From NCBI GenBank assembly GCA_016169945.1, contig JADLSH010000190.1, positions 4,340,001 through 4,404,000 of the forward strand: a DNA stretch of 64,000 nucleotides, given 5' to 3'. Shown piece by piece: positions 46,590-58,066 of this stretch (position 1 is the stretch's first letter; each line of letters starts with the position of its first letter). The translations under genes and the position numbers were made by a program. This DNA is from Trachythela sp. YZ-2020. Lineage: Eukaryota > Cnidaria > Anthozoa > Malacalcyonacea > Clavulariidae. Below the pieces are notes generated by a model, which saw only the letters and a list, made by a program, of their open reading frames with translations, did not search any database and was not told where the DNA came from.

Positions 46590-47045
46590 CAGTGGCCTCT
46601 TCAAGTCTTTTAATCCTTCGGACAAACATATATCCACCCTTCTCCCTTGCTCTCTGAACAAAGTAATTTTTTCCTAAGGATCGTGTGAATATTTTTAGGA
46701 ACGACCCAATAAAACTACACTGAAGGCTTTATATTCCATGCATAATATTGCGCCCCTTCTCAATGACGTTTGTTGCCAAGGCAGTCTATTAGTTTTCAAA
46801 CGATAAAATCGAAAATATATTCCTAATGGGTTAGTAATTTTTACAAAGGTTAATTGCACATGCTAAGGCAGTGAAGGCATAGTACTTCATTCCAGCTCTT
46901 CCTTTGCGTCACAACTCCAGTACCGTAAAAGTCCTATTTCGTGTGGCACATGCGGAACAAAACGAGTCTGAAAAATCACACGCGTATTGCAACTGCTAAT
47001 AAGTACTGTTGCATCGGTGTGCATTCTGAGAGAATATACATGCAA
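46590..47045 (+). repeat. duplicated upstream block, copy B
   Basis: Counterpart of 27361-27890. In copy B it lies about 6 kb from the TPR-CHAT gene because 47046-52880 (mostly a LINE) separates them. In copy A the gap is about 225 bp. Confidence 0.7.
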
Positions 47046-48104
47046 TATAAGAACGTTTTTGATTGGCTGAAGCGCGTGTTCAATAACACGATTGAGCACG
47101 GAAAAAAGCGCGGGAATTTTTGCCTCCTTTTGGCAAACATTTCCTCGAGAATTTTCAAACTGTTTTCATTGTTTTAATCAATGGATTATAATTTGTAGAA
47201 TAGAAACACTCAGCCACTTCCTTTTGACAGAGAACTGACATTATTTTAACTATATTAAAGCCGCTATAGTCGTGAATCAACTCTAATGGCAAAGTTTTTT
47301 TCCATGTTTACCATGAAGTTTGGTAGAAAAGTTTGAGGAAAACACACTTCCAAACGGCAAAACCCGTGAACTGGATTCTGGCTACGATAAAATATAGTAC
47401 AGTTTGCAGAATATTTAAAACCAGTGGTAGTGCAAAACAAATGAACAATTGAAAGAAGAAAAATATAAACAGAGACCAAAACACAATGACATTGACAATG
47501 ATAGAGCCGCTTTGTATAACAACAAAACTGCATAAACACAGCAATATCTGAAGCAAATTTCAAATAAATACCCTTAGCTGTGCGAGTTCTTTTTTAGCAA
47601 TGAAGTGAACGCTTTAAATCATAAAAAAATAATAAAATTTCGATTATTTTATGCTTTTGAAGCTCCACTCGCAATGCCGTGGCATCAGGCCCGGCGTTAC
47701 GGGGATGTGAGGGTGTAACACTGCCCCCACTAATTTTATTCGAAGCTTCAGTCAGCAAAACCGCTATTTTAGTCGGCAGACAAAAAATATTGTTGACTAA
47801 TGAAAATAAATATTAATTCTAAATTTTTAAGAAACGTAATGTTGTGTGACCGACCGAGTAATAAGTCATAAGTTGTGTTTTGCGCTTTTTCCTAAATTTG
47901 CGTGGTGTCAAAAAGTTTCTCAAAGCAGAGTTCGTCAACCAATCGCAGACAAGTATAGCTTATAGTAATGTAGTTTAAAATCCAAGGTTGATATTAGATG
48001 CTTTGTTTATATTTATCAGTCACATAGTCAGAGCATAGTGGACGTGTGTTTCTCGCTCCGCTATATTTTTATATTTTTAATAAAATCTTCGTTTTTAACC
48101 AACT

Positions 48105-49388
48105 ATGAATTATCTTAACGGTCTATCTTACGACAGTGGAACATATTTATGGCTTAAAACCTTTGAGGAATTAGAAAGGTTTGTTCTAGAAGTATTAAAC
48201 TTGAAAGGCAAGTGGAAATCCCCTGGAGGCGACGTTAAAGTTTTCAAAAGCGAAGGAGAAGGGGAATACATGATTAAATGGCGCGGTCCTCGTTCGAAAA
48301 AGCTGGTTATACAGAGTGATGATGCTGAAGAGAATCTAAAGTTGAAGTTCGAAAGCTTGATAAATCAGGACCCGAAAGATGTAAATCCCTCATGCGAAGC
48401 ATCAACGAAAGAGGTTTGTAGTAGTGTTAATGAGCTGACTGAACCATCTGTATCGCAGTTTGATGGCTTGAAAGCAGATATTGCTACCCTAGTGGACATT
48501 ACAAGTGATCTAATAACTGAAATTAACTCTATGCGATCTAAACAAAAGACTTTGAGTCTGTTATTCGCAAGCAAGACAGCGAGATATGTAGACTTAGCGA
48601 AGCAAATTTGCTCCTTGCGTCAAGCTTGCTGTCCCTTGGGAATTCAACATTCAAAGTAATGAATATCAATCCTATGACCAACAGTCCTACTAATAGTATG
48701 AAAATTACCACCTTTAATGACCCTACAACTACTGATAAGGATCCGCTAATTGACCCTAACATACACCTCCCATACCATTGGACCAACTTCATTCAATGAA
48801 TTTAATATCTACGACGAGTTTAGGAATATAGCAAGTGACCGGCCTAGCGTTCTAAACTCCGACTTAAATCAGTCAACTGAAGACATTATAAATATATTCC
48901 ATAATGAAACTGATATACATAATGAGTCAGTTCTTATTGTTAAGGATCAACCTAGCGTCTCGAATACCGATCTCGTAAAAAGCTGCACACTAACTGAAGC
49001 TACTAATCTAAATAGAGCCAGTAAAACTAAGTCAACAACGGGTGAATTTAATACCAGCACATCTCGATTAGGTACTGGACGTTTTAACCGAGCGACACCT
49101 AAACGCCCAAAACATTTAACCCCGTGTCCATTCCTGAGGAAAAGAAAATTCTGTAAAAAAGGCAACAATTGTGACTTCCTACATCAGAAACCTCAATTCT
49201 ATAATAACATCCAACGACCCTCCTATAAGATAATGGACAAAGCTGTCTCTTCACCCAGTTTTCATTACTCCCCTTTTCCTGTGAATCCCTATTATTTCCC
49301 TCCATTTCGGTCCCCAATATACCATCCCACATCCCAACCTTTTCCATACCCCCCTCCATTGATGTCAGTACAAACAACAGGATACTGA
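48105..49388 (+). pseudogene. LINE ORF1 with CCCH zinc finger, frameshifted
   Basis: The first part (48105-~48545) encodes an N-terminal globular region (FEELERFVLEVLNLKGKWKS, IKWRGPRSKKLVIQSDD) and a probable coiled coil (LVDITSDLITEINSMRSKQK). A frame change near 48550 leads to the coil continuation (SVIRKQDSEICRLSEANLLL), and a further change between 48780 and 48800 leads to the last part. That part holds a CCCH motif (CPFLRKRKFCKKGNNCDFLH, near 49126-49185) and a Pro/Tyr-rich tail. It would act as the RNA-binding ORF1 protein of the LINE RNP. At least two frameshifts make it inactive as read. Confidence 0.75.
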
Positions 49389-49459
49389 GTACTGATAGAC
49401 ATCCACGTAATGGTCGTTGTCGCCGTGCTCGTACTCATAACCCCTCAAACTGTGTCTGT

Positions 49460-50191
49460 GTGTCTGTACATAGAACTAACTTAAATTCAGATTCTCATAC
49501 AAAATTCCTACGTTTCGCCAATGTAAATGCGAGATCTCTTAAAAACAAAACAGCCGAAATCGTTGATCATGTTTTGAGTAACAATATTGATGTGTGTATT
49601 GTGACAGAGACCTGGTTAAAAGACGTTGACACTGTTAGCATAGCCGCGCTTTCTCCCCCTGGTTACTCTTTTAAAAACCTTCCTAGACAATCTAACAGAA
49701 TGGGTGGAGGCACTGGTATTATGTTTAATACCAATTTTAAAGTTACTTTAATTGACGGAGGTGAAAAACGATCTTTTGAATACTCTGAATGGAACTTGAC
49801 TTTACTCAACCGTACGATTAAAACATTAGCAGTCTATCGTCCACCTTATTCACAAACTCACCCTGTTTCTTCAGGCGTTTTCTTCGAAGAATTCTCCAAC
49901 TTACTTGAGAGCATTGTTATGTGTACAGAAGTATTAGTAATCTCCGGTGACTTTAATTTTCATCTCGATGATCCGTCTGATACTGACGCGAAAACATTTA
50001 CTGATTTATTGGAAACTTTTGGCTTATTACAACATGTTACTGTACCAACTCACTCGTCTGGGCATACCCTGGATCTTCTAATTTCGAGATCGTCCAATGA
50101 CATTAATATCCACCTAGTCAAGACTACTTTCTTTTGTCAGATCATTGTTTTGTTGAATGCAACCTCTCTTTTCCTCGCCCGAATTTTGTGA
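49460..50191 (+). pseudogene. LINE ORF2, APE-type endonuclease part
   Basis: Encodes the AP-endonuclease-like domain: FANVNARSLKNK, VTETWL (metal-binding Glu), GGGTGIMF, VISGDFNFHLDD and the GHTLDLLISR motif. The closing SDHCFVE motif lies in the next frame at 50134, so a 1-bp shift at the TTTT run near 50130 splits the domain. Met 49460 is the first Met in the frame; the true start is uncertain. Confidence 0.85.
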
Positions 50192-52368
50192 CAAAGGAAA
50201 TTCAGTTTCGTAAGACAAATCATTTGAATCTTCAGGCCTTCAAAGCTGACATCACTGATTCCAAACTGTGTAATGACCCATGCTCCAATCTAGATGATCT
50301 GGTGAAACATTATGATAATACGCTATCACATATTTTGGAGAAACATGCCCCTTTACAAAGAAAGGTAGTGGTTGTCAGACCAAGAGTGCCATGGTTCAGT
50401 GAAGAACTTAAACGTATTAAGGCCAAACGCAGAAAACTGGAGAAAGTAATGCTACGATCAAATTGCCAAAATGATAAAGACGCTTATCGCCAAGCGCGTA
50501 ACAAGTATGCTGCCAGTTTGAAAAATGCTAGACACAAATACTATTCTGATCTTATCGATCAATGTTCGGGAGACTCAAGAAAACTTTTTAAGGTTGTGTC
50601 TTCACTTTGCAACACACCTCAAGAAAACTCCTTGCCTCCACATGATGATTCACGTAAACTGGCTGATGAGTTCGGAAAATATTTCTGTCGAAAGATTGAG
50701 CTAATTAGAAATGACATTGAAAACGTTGTAGTAGACCCACCATTAGTAGATTATCGTTTACCTGATATCAAATTAGATTCATTTAAGCTCCTGTCAGAAG
50801 AAGAAGTCCATAACATAATCATGAAGTCGTCGAATGCAACATGTAACCTTGATCCTATTCCAACATGGTTGCTGAAATTATGTGCCAGTGAGTTAACACC
50901 TGTCATTATGAAAATGATCAACTTGTCGTTAAGTGAAGGTCACGTCCCAGAAGCATGGAAAGTTGCCATTCTTATTCCAATTCTAAAAAAATACGGTCTT
51001 GATCTAGTCTTTGAGAACTTCAGGCCCGTCAGTAACCTGTCATTCGTTTCTAAAGCTACGGAAAAAGCAGTTGTTAGCCAGTTATTTGAGCATTGTGCTG
51101 ATAATGCTCCCCTTCCTAACAACCAATCGTCATATCGTCAATTCCACTCTACCGAAACGGCTCTCCTAAGAGTCCACAATGATATCCTTATGAACATGGA
51201 CCAACAGAAAGTAACTCTTTTAGTGCTCTTGGATTTGAGTGCCGCCTTTGACACCATTGATCATGAAATCCTGACGGATATATTGAAGTTAGAATTTGGT
51301 GTGATCGGAAATGCCTTAAAGTGGATTAAGTCGCTTCTCTCCTGTAGAAAGCAGCGTATTAATATTAAGCAAAAGTTTTCCGCCAATTTTCCGCTGAACT
51401 GTGGAGTTCCACAAGGAAGCTGTCTTGGACCGGTCCTTTTCCTACTATACGTGTCTCAACTGTTCCAGATTATTAACAGGCATCTACCTTCTTCCCATGG
51501 GTATGCAGATGACACTCAACTTTATTTATCTTTCCGTCCTGAGTCACCCGTTGTCCAAGATCAAGCTATTCAAACTATTAATAATTGCATCGTCGAAGTT
51601 CGTGCTTGGTTAGTTTCACATAAATTAATGTTTAATGACACTAAAACGGAATTCTTGATAATTGGAACTCGCCAGCAGCTGTCTAAGGTTACAATCGACT
51701 CGATTGAAGTTGGTGATGCTGATATAAAACCTGTACAAGAAGTCCGAAATTTAGGTTCGTGGTTTGACGAACATATGTCTATGAATGTCCATGTGGGCAA
51801 GGTTTGCAGCAAAGCATTTAGGGGCTTGTACAACATTCGACAAATAAGGAAGTTCCTCTCCATCGAATCAACTAAAACGCTCGTACATGCCTTTGTGACG
51901 TCACACTTGGACTACTGCAATTCTCTCTTGGTCGGCATTCCCCAATACCAACTTCAGCGTCTTCAACGAGTTCTCAATGCCGCTGCTAGAGTGACGTGTC
52001 TTATACCAAGATGCGCTCATATTACCCCTGTCCTGATGCACCTTCACTGGCTGCCTGTTAAGTTTCGTGTTGATTTTAAAATTGCACTCCTGGTATATAA
52101 AGCTCTCCATGGGATGGCGCCAGGCTACATTATGGAACTGTTGTTAGAAAAACCGAACTGCTGTTACCAACTGAGATCTGATGATCAGGGACTACTTTTT
52201 ATCCCAAAAACTAGAGCCAAGACTCTTGGTGATCGAGCATTTGTGCATGCAGCTCCGTCAATTTGGAACATGCTACCTTATGGTATTAGAAATAGTAAAA
52301 CAATTGACTGTTTTAAATCTCAATTAAAGACTTTCCTTTTTAAGAAAGCTTTCGATTCTAACTTTTAG
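50134..52368 (+). pseudogene. LINE ORF2, reverse transcriptase part
   Basis: A 744-codon open frame starting inside the endonuclease (SDHCFVE), followed by a linker (PWFSEELKRIKAKRRKLEKV) and RT: NFRPVSNLSFVSKATEKAV, LLDLSAAFDTIDHEIL, GVPQGSCLGPVLFLLYV and HGYADDTQLYLSF (catalytic box near 51500), then the thumb and C-terminal region (HLDYCNSLLVGI, LQRLQRVLNAAARV, LHWLPVKFRVDFK). RT is uninterrupted, so the copy is young. With the single upstream shift the ORF2 product would be about 970 residues. Confidence 0.9.
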
Positions 52369-52505
52369 ATTTATAGACACTTATACCTTAATTCTTAATA
52401 TTTTAGCTGCTTGTATATAGTAGAACTTCATTGTTGTGAAGCGCTTTGGAATATTTTATATAATTTAAGCGCTGTATAAATCTTTATATATTATTATATT
52501 ATTAT

Positions 52506-53043
52506 CAGCCAGAACCACCTAAATTTAATAAAATAGGATTATATCTGCTATGTCATCGTGTTTGTATTCTGCAATGAGAGTGCGATATTAGCGGGCATCA
52601 TTTGAAGACCTCCAACGGAAACTCGATAGGACATAGTTGGTACAAGTTTTTTTTCCAGTCGGTTCAAATGGCCTTACATCCTCCTGTAAAAATTCTTAAG
52701 GACGTCCCTGCATGGCGTGGAAGCTACGATCGGTTGAATTTAAAGCGACCCAGACACGGTTTAATATTTTGCTTGCGTTAGGAGAAATTGAAATTTCATC
52801 AAGATGAAAAAACTTGTAAAGTTGGTAGAGCACTCAAGCGCTAGAGTTGGTCTGGGCTAGCGAGTTAAATAACGAGACTGAGCACGCCAAATCATGAAAA
52901 AATTCTTAAATCGATCATGGTAACACCTCAGAAATAGAGATACTCGTCCATGAAGTGATGGACATTGAGCTCTGTCCCACTAATCAGTTTTAATATGCTT
53001 TTGTTTTAGATTTCAAGTAAAGAAAGAAAAGCTTAAAAAGGTA
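52506..53043 (+). other. upstream region of TPR-CHAT gene B
   Basis: 52506-52880 has no match in copy A and no gene. 52910-53043 matches the 5' flank of gene A. It keeps the TTTTGTTTTAG acceptor-like site (to 53009) and the GAGCTCTGTCCCACTAATCA segment. Confidence 0.5.
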
Positions 53044-56000
53044 ATGACTTCCGAAAAGGGCATTGACTATTACAAAAAATGTTTAGAATTTAGCACTGCA
53101 AATTGTGATCCGTCAGGAATAGCAATTAGCAATAGCAAATTGGGCGATGCCCATTATAGCTTAGGAGAGCATGAGAAGGCTATTGAGTATTATGAAAAAT
53201 GTCTAGAAATTTGCACTGAAATTGGCAATTTTCCAGGAATAGCAACTGGCAATGAGAAGTTGGGTAATGCCTATTTACACTTAGGAGAGTATGGAAAAGC
53301 TATTACGTTTTTCACAACTAGCTTAAAAATTAGCAATAAAATTGATGATCGGGCAGGAATTGCAAGTAACAATGGCAGTTTGGGCACTGCTTATAGATGT
53401 TTAGCTGAATATGAAAAGGCCATTGATTATAGCAAAAAAGGTTTAGAAATGAGTACTGCTATTGGCGATAAGTCAGGAATAGCAAGTAACAATGGAAATT
53501 TGGGCAATGCTTATCTTCGTTTAGGAGAATATAAAAAGGCCATTGACTATTACAAAAAAGGTTTAGAAATAAGTACTGCTATTGGCGATAGGTCAGGAAT
53601 TGCAAGTAAAAATGGCAATTTGGGCAATGCTTATTGTAGTTTAGGAGAATATGAAAAAGCCATTGACTATTACAAAAAAGGTTTAGAAATGAGTACTGCT
53701 ATTGGCGATAGGTCAGGAATTGCAAGTAACAATGGCAATTTGGGCACTGCTTATAGATGTTTAGGAGAATATAAAAAGGCCATTGACTATTACAAAAAAG
53801 GTTTAGAAATGAGTACTGCTATTGGCGATAGGTCAGGAATTGCAAGTAGCAATGGCAGTTTGGGCAATGTTTATTGTAGTTTAGGAGAATATGAAAAAGC
53901 CATTGACTATTACAAAATAGGTTTAGAAATAAGTACTGCTATTGGCGATAGGTCAGGAATTGCAAGTAAAAATGGCAATTTGGGCAATGCTTATTTTAGT
54001 TTAGGAGAATATAAAAAGGCCATTGACTATTACAAAAAAGGTTTAGAAATGAGTACTGCTATTGGCGATAGGTCAGGAATTGCAAGTAACAACGGCAATT
54101 TGGGCAATGCTTATTGTAGTTTAGGAGAATATGAAAAAGCCATTGACTATTACAAAAAAGGTTTAGAAATGAGTACTGCTATTGGCGATAGGTCAGGAAT
54201 TGCAAGTAACAATGGCAATTTGGGCAATGCTTATTGTAGTTTTGGAGAATATGAAAAAGCCATTGACTATTACAAAAAAAGTTTAGAAATGAGTACTGAT
54301 ATTGGCGATAAGTCAGGAATTGCAAGTAACAATGGCAATTTGGGCAATGCTTATAGATGTTTAGGAGAATATAAAAAGGCCATTGACTATTACAAAAAAG
54401 GTTTAGAAATGAGTACGGCTATTGGTGATAGGTCAGGAATTGCAAGTAACAATGGCAATTTGGGCAATGCTTATAGATGTTTAGGAGAATATAAAAAGGC
54501 CATTGACTATTACAAAAAAAGTTTAGAAATGAGTACTGCTATTGGCGATAGGTCAGGAATTGCAAGTAACAATGGCAATTTGGGCACTGCTTATAGATGT
54601 TTAGGAGAATATAAAAAGGCCATTGACTATTACAAAAAAGGTTTAGAAATGAGTACTGCTATTGGCGATAGGTCAGGAATTGCAAGTAACAATGGCAATT
54701 TGGGCACTGCTTATAGATGTTTAGCTGAATATGAAAAGGCCATTGATTATAGCAAAAGAGGTTTAGAAATGAGTACTGCTATTGGCGATAAGTCAGGAAT
54801 AGCAAGTAACAATGGAAATTTGGGCAATGCTTATCTTCGTTTAGGAGAATATAAAAAGGCCATTGACTATTACAAAAAAGGTTTAGAAATAAGTACTGCT
54901 ATTGGCGATAGGTCAGGAATTGCAAGTAAAAATGGCAATTTGGGCAATGCTTATTGTAGTTTAGGAGAATATGAAAAAGCCATTGACTATTACAAAAAAG
55001 GTTTAGAAATGAGTACTGCTATTGGCGATAGGTCAGGAATTGCAAGTAACAATGGCAATTTGGGCACTGCTTATAGATGTTTAGGAGAATATAAAAAGGC
55101 CATTGACTATTACAAAAAAGGTTTAGAAATGAGTACTGCTATTGGCGATAGGTCAGGAATTGCAAGTAGCAATGGCAGTTTGGGCAATGTTTATTGTAGT
55201 TTAGGAGAATATGAAAAAGCCATTGACTATTACAAAATAGGTTTAGAAATAAGTACTGCTATTGGCGATAGGTCAGGAATTGCAAGTAAAAATGGCAATT
55301 TGGGCAATGCTTATTTTAGTTTAGGAGAATATAAAAAGGCCATTGACTATTACAAAAAAGGTTTAGAAATGAGTACTGCTATTGGCGATAGGTCAGGAAT
55401 TGCAAGTAACAACGGCAATTTGGGCAATGCTTATTGTAGTTTAGGAGAATATGAAAAAGCCATTGACTATTACAAAAAAGGTTTAGAAATGAGTACTGCT
55501 ATTGGCGATAGGTCAGGAATTGCAAGTAACAATGGCAATTTGGGCAATGCTTATTGTAGTTTTGGAGAATATGAAAAGCCATTGACTATTACAAAAAGTT
55601 TAGAAATGAGTACTGATATTGGCGATAAGTCAGGAATTGCAAGTAACAATGGCAATTTGGGCAATGCTTATAGATGTTTAGAGAATATAAAAGGCCATTG
55701 ACTATTACAAAAAAGGTTTAGAAATGAGTACGGCTATTGGTGATAGGTCAGGAATTGCAAGTAACAATGGCAATTTGGGCAATGCTTATAGATGTTTAGG
55801 AGAATATAAAAAGGCCATTGACTATTACAAAAAAAGTTTAGAAATGAGTACTGCTATTGGCGATAGGTCAGGAATTGCAAGTAACAATGGCAATTTGGGC
55901 ACTGCTTATAGATGTTTAGGAGAATATAAAAAGGCCATTGACTATTACAAAAAAGGTTTAGAAATGAGTACTGCTATTGGCGATAGGTCAGGAATTGCAA

Positions 56001-58066
56001 GTAACAATGGCAATTTGGGCAATGCTTATAGATGTTTAGGAGAATATAAAAAGGCCATTGACTATTACAAAAAAGGTTTAGAAATGAGTACTGCTATTGG
56101 CGATAGGTCAGGAATTGCAAGTAACAATGGCAATTTGGGCATTGCTTATCAAAATTTAGGAGAATATGGAAAGGCCATTGATTATCACAAAAAAGGTTTA
56201 GAAATGAGTACTGCTATTGGCGATAGGTCAGGAATTGCAAGTAACAATGGCAATTTGGGCAATGCTTATTGTAGTTTAGGAGAATATGAAAAAGCCATTG
56301 ACTATTCCAAAAAAGGTTTAGAAATGAGTACTGCTATTGGCGATAGGTCAGGAATTGCAAATAACAATGGCAATTTGGGCAATGCTTATCTTAGTTTAGA
56401 ACAATATGAAAATGCCATTGACTACTACAAAAAAGGTTTAGAAATGAGTACTGCTATTGGCGATCCGTCAGGAACAGCAAATAAGAACAGCAATTTGGGC
56501 AATGCTTATAAATGTTTAGGAGAATATGAAGACGCTGCATTATGCTTGATGAAATCAATTAATTTGTTTGATAGAATATTTTTAAACTCGGTTCCAGATC
56601 AAAATAAGCTGTCATTCACAAAACAATATTTTAGGACCCACGAAATTTTGACGAGTTGTTTCATTTCTTTGGAACGCATTGAATCCGGATTATTAGTAAT
56701 TGACCTTGGAAGGTCTAAAGAGCTCCATTGCTCCATTGAAAGAAAACAGAATTCCTTGGATACATATATGTTTGGTTATGCACATGCGATATGGAAGAGA
56801 ATTGAGAACAGAGAAGAGCAGCTGGAAATAGAGAATATACAGAGCATGCTCAAGGTAGACAGTAACGATACTTCAATTTTAGTATTTGCTTTCGATTTGG
56901 AAAATGTTCTCAACGTTTGGGTTTTGAATGGTGAAGTGATCTTTAGGGCATTTAAATCAGATGCACGATTGGAAACATTTGTGTGGCTGATAAGTACGTT
57001 TTTTGGAAGGCTAAATGTAAATGTGAATCGAGATTCTTCATTTTACAAACTTGATTCAGGTGCCAATTTGTATAGCCAAACGATTTTCCCCTTGGAAATG
57101 CCAAGCAAAAAATCCGAGGGTAAAAATTTAATTGAAAATACTCCTGGCGAAGGTGATTTCAACAATGAAACTATTTTGGAAGAATTGTTTCAACTTCTTA
57201 TTAAACCCGTAAAAGATGTTGTTAAAGGCAATAAGCTTATAGTTGTTCCAGATGAGCAATTGTTCTTTGCTCCATTTTCTTCGTTGATTGATGAAAATGG
57301 CTGTTATTTATCCAACAGTTACAGCATTCAAATTACACCTTCATTGCACACCCTAAAGTCTAGCATGGAACGATCCCATGATTCTGAATTTGGTTTTGCG
57401 TTGTTTGTTGGTAATCCGACCTCTAACCTACCTAGTGCCGCTGAAGAAGTTAAATGTCTTTCAAAGCTTTTCGAAGCTCGCCCGTTCTTGGAACGTGAAG
57501 CAACAAAGCAGATAGTGCTGCAACATTTAAGAGGGGCTAGTATAATCCATATCGCTGCCCATGGCGAACGAAACCGAGGTGAAATAATGCTTGCTCCTAA
57601 CGTTTCCTCGACTCAACCGTCTTCGTCTGTTCCTAAAGCAGAGTCTTACCTTCTCACGCAGCTAGATATTACGAGTATTTCCTTGCAAGCTCATTTGGTA
57701 GTTTTATGTTGTTGTCATACTGGGCAAGGTGAAATTTCTTCAGAAGGTGTCATAGGTATAGCTCGAGCATTTCTTGCGGCCGGAGCTCGCTCTGTTCTCG
57801 CCACACTATGGCCCATTAATGATGATGCCACAAAGGAGTTTATGGAAGTATTTTATGGCGAACTGTGCCAGGAAACATCAGTTTGTGAAGCTTTAAGAAG
57901 GGCAATGAGCCTCTTTCAGGAACACGAGAAAGAGGCGTATCGATCCATTGAGATCTGGGCTCCATTTACCATCTACGGAGAAGACGTGATGTTTCAAAAA
58001 CATGACATTGAAAAAATAAGAGAAAAATCTCGTGAGATGTTCTCTGATTTTGTTGTATTAGCTTAA
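53044..58066 (+). CDS. TPR-CHAT protein B (about 29 TPRs, one frameshifted spot)
   Basis: Two abutting frames (53044-55701 and 55724-58066) form one gene with about 22 and 7 forty-residue TPR units, then the same linker and CHAT domain as gene A (His at 57560-57562 in HIAAHGE; Cys at 57713-57715 in LCCCHTG). Four short deletions between 55574 and 55692, all in runs of A or G, shift the frame. The near-identical sequence 1,320 bp upstream has none of them. The intact product would be about 1,670 residues. TPR units are far more alike than in gene A, showing recent array growth. The N-terminus (MTSEKGIDYYKKC) starts within a partial TPR. The function should match gene A: a TPR-controlled CHAT protease of unknown target. 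Confidence 0.85.
53380..56014 (+). repeat. 1,320-bp tandem duplication of 11 TPR units
   Basis: Units 3-13 (about 53380-54699) and 14-24 (about 54700-56014) match in order and almost base for base, from the distinctive LAEYEKAIDYS unit onward. One clear substitution (AGCAAAAAAG against AGCAAAAGAG near 54754) and the four small deletions are the main differences. The base period is 120 bp. Confidence 0.93.

Larger units (their letters stand above)
47990..52505 (+). mobile_element. CR1/L2-like LINE, nearly full length
   Basis: Contains ORF1 (48105-49388, frameshifted) and ORF2 (49460-52368, one frameshift). The 3' UTR has a TTGTGAAGCGCTTTGG...AAGCGCTGTATAAAT hairpin-type end followed by a TATTA-type tail (to about 52505), typical of CR1/L2 elements. 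The 5' end is approximate. Confidence 0.85.

Noticed and set aside
53044..58066. Two separate TPR genes
   Set aside because: The two frames abut inside one repeat unit and are split only by small homopolymer deletions. The first has no CHAT domain and the second has no proper start.
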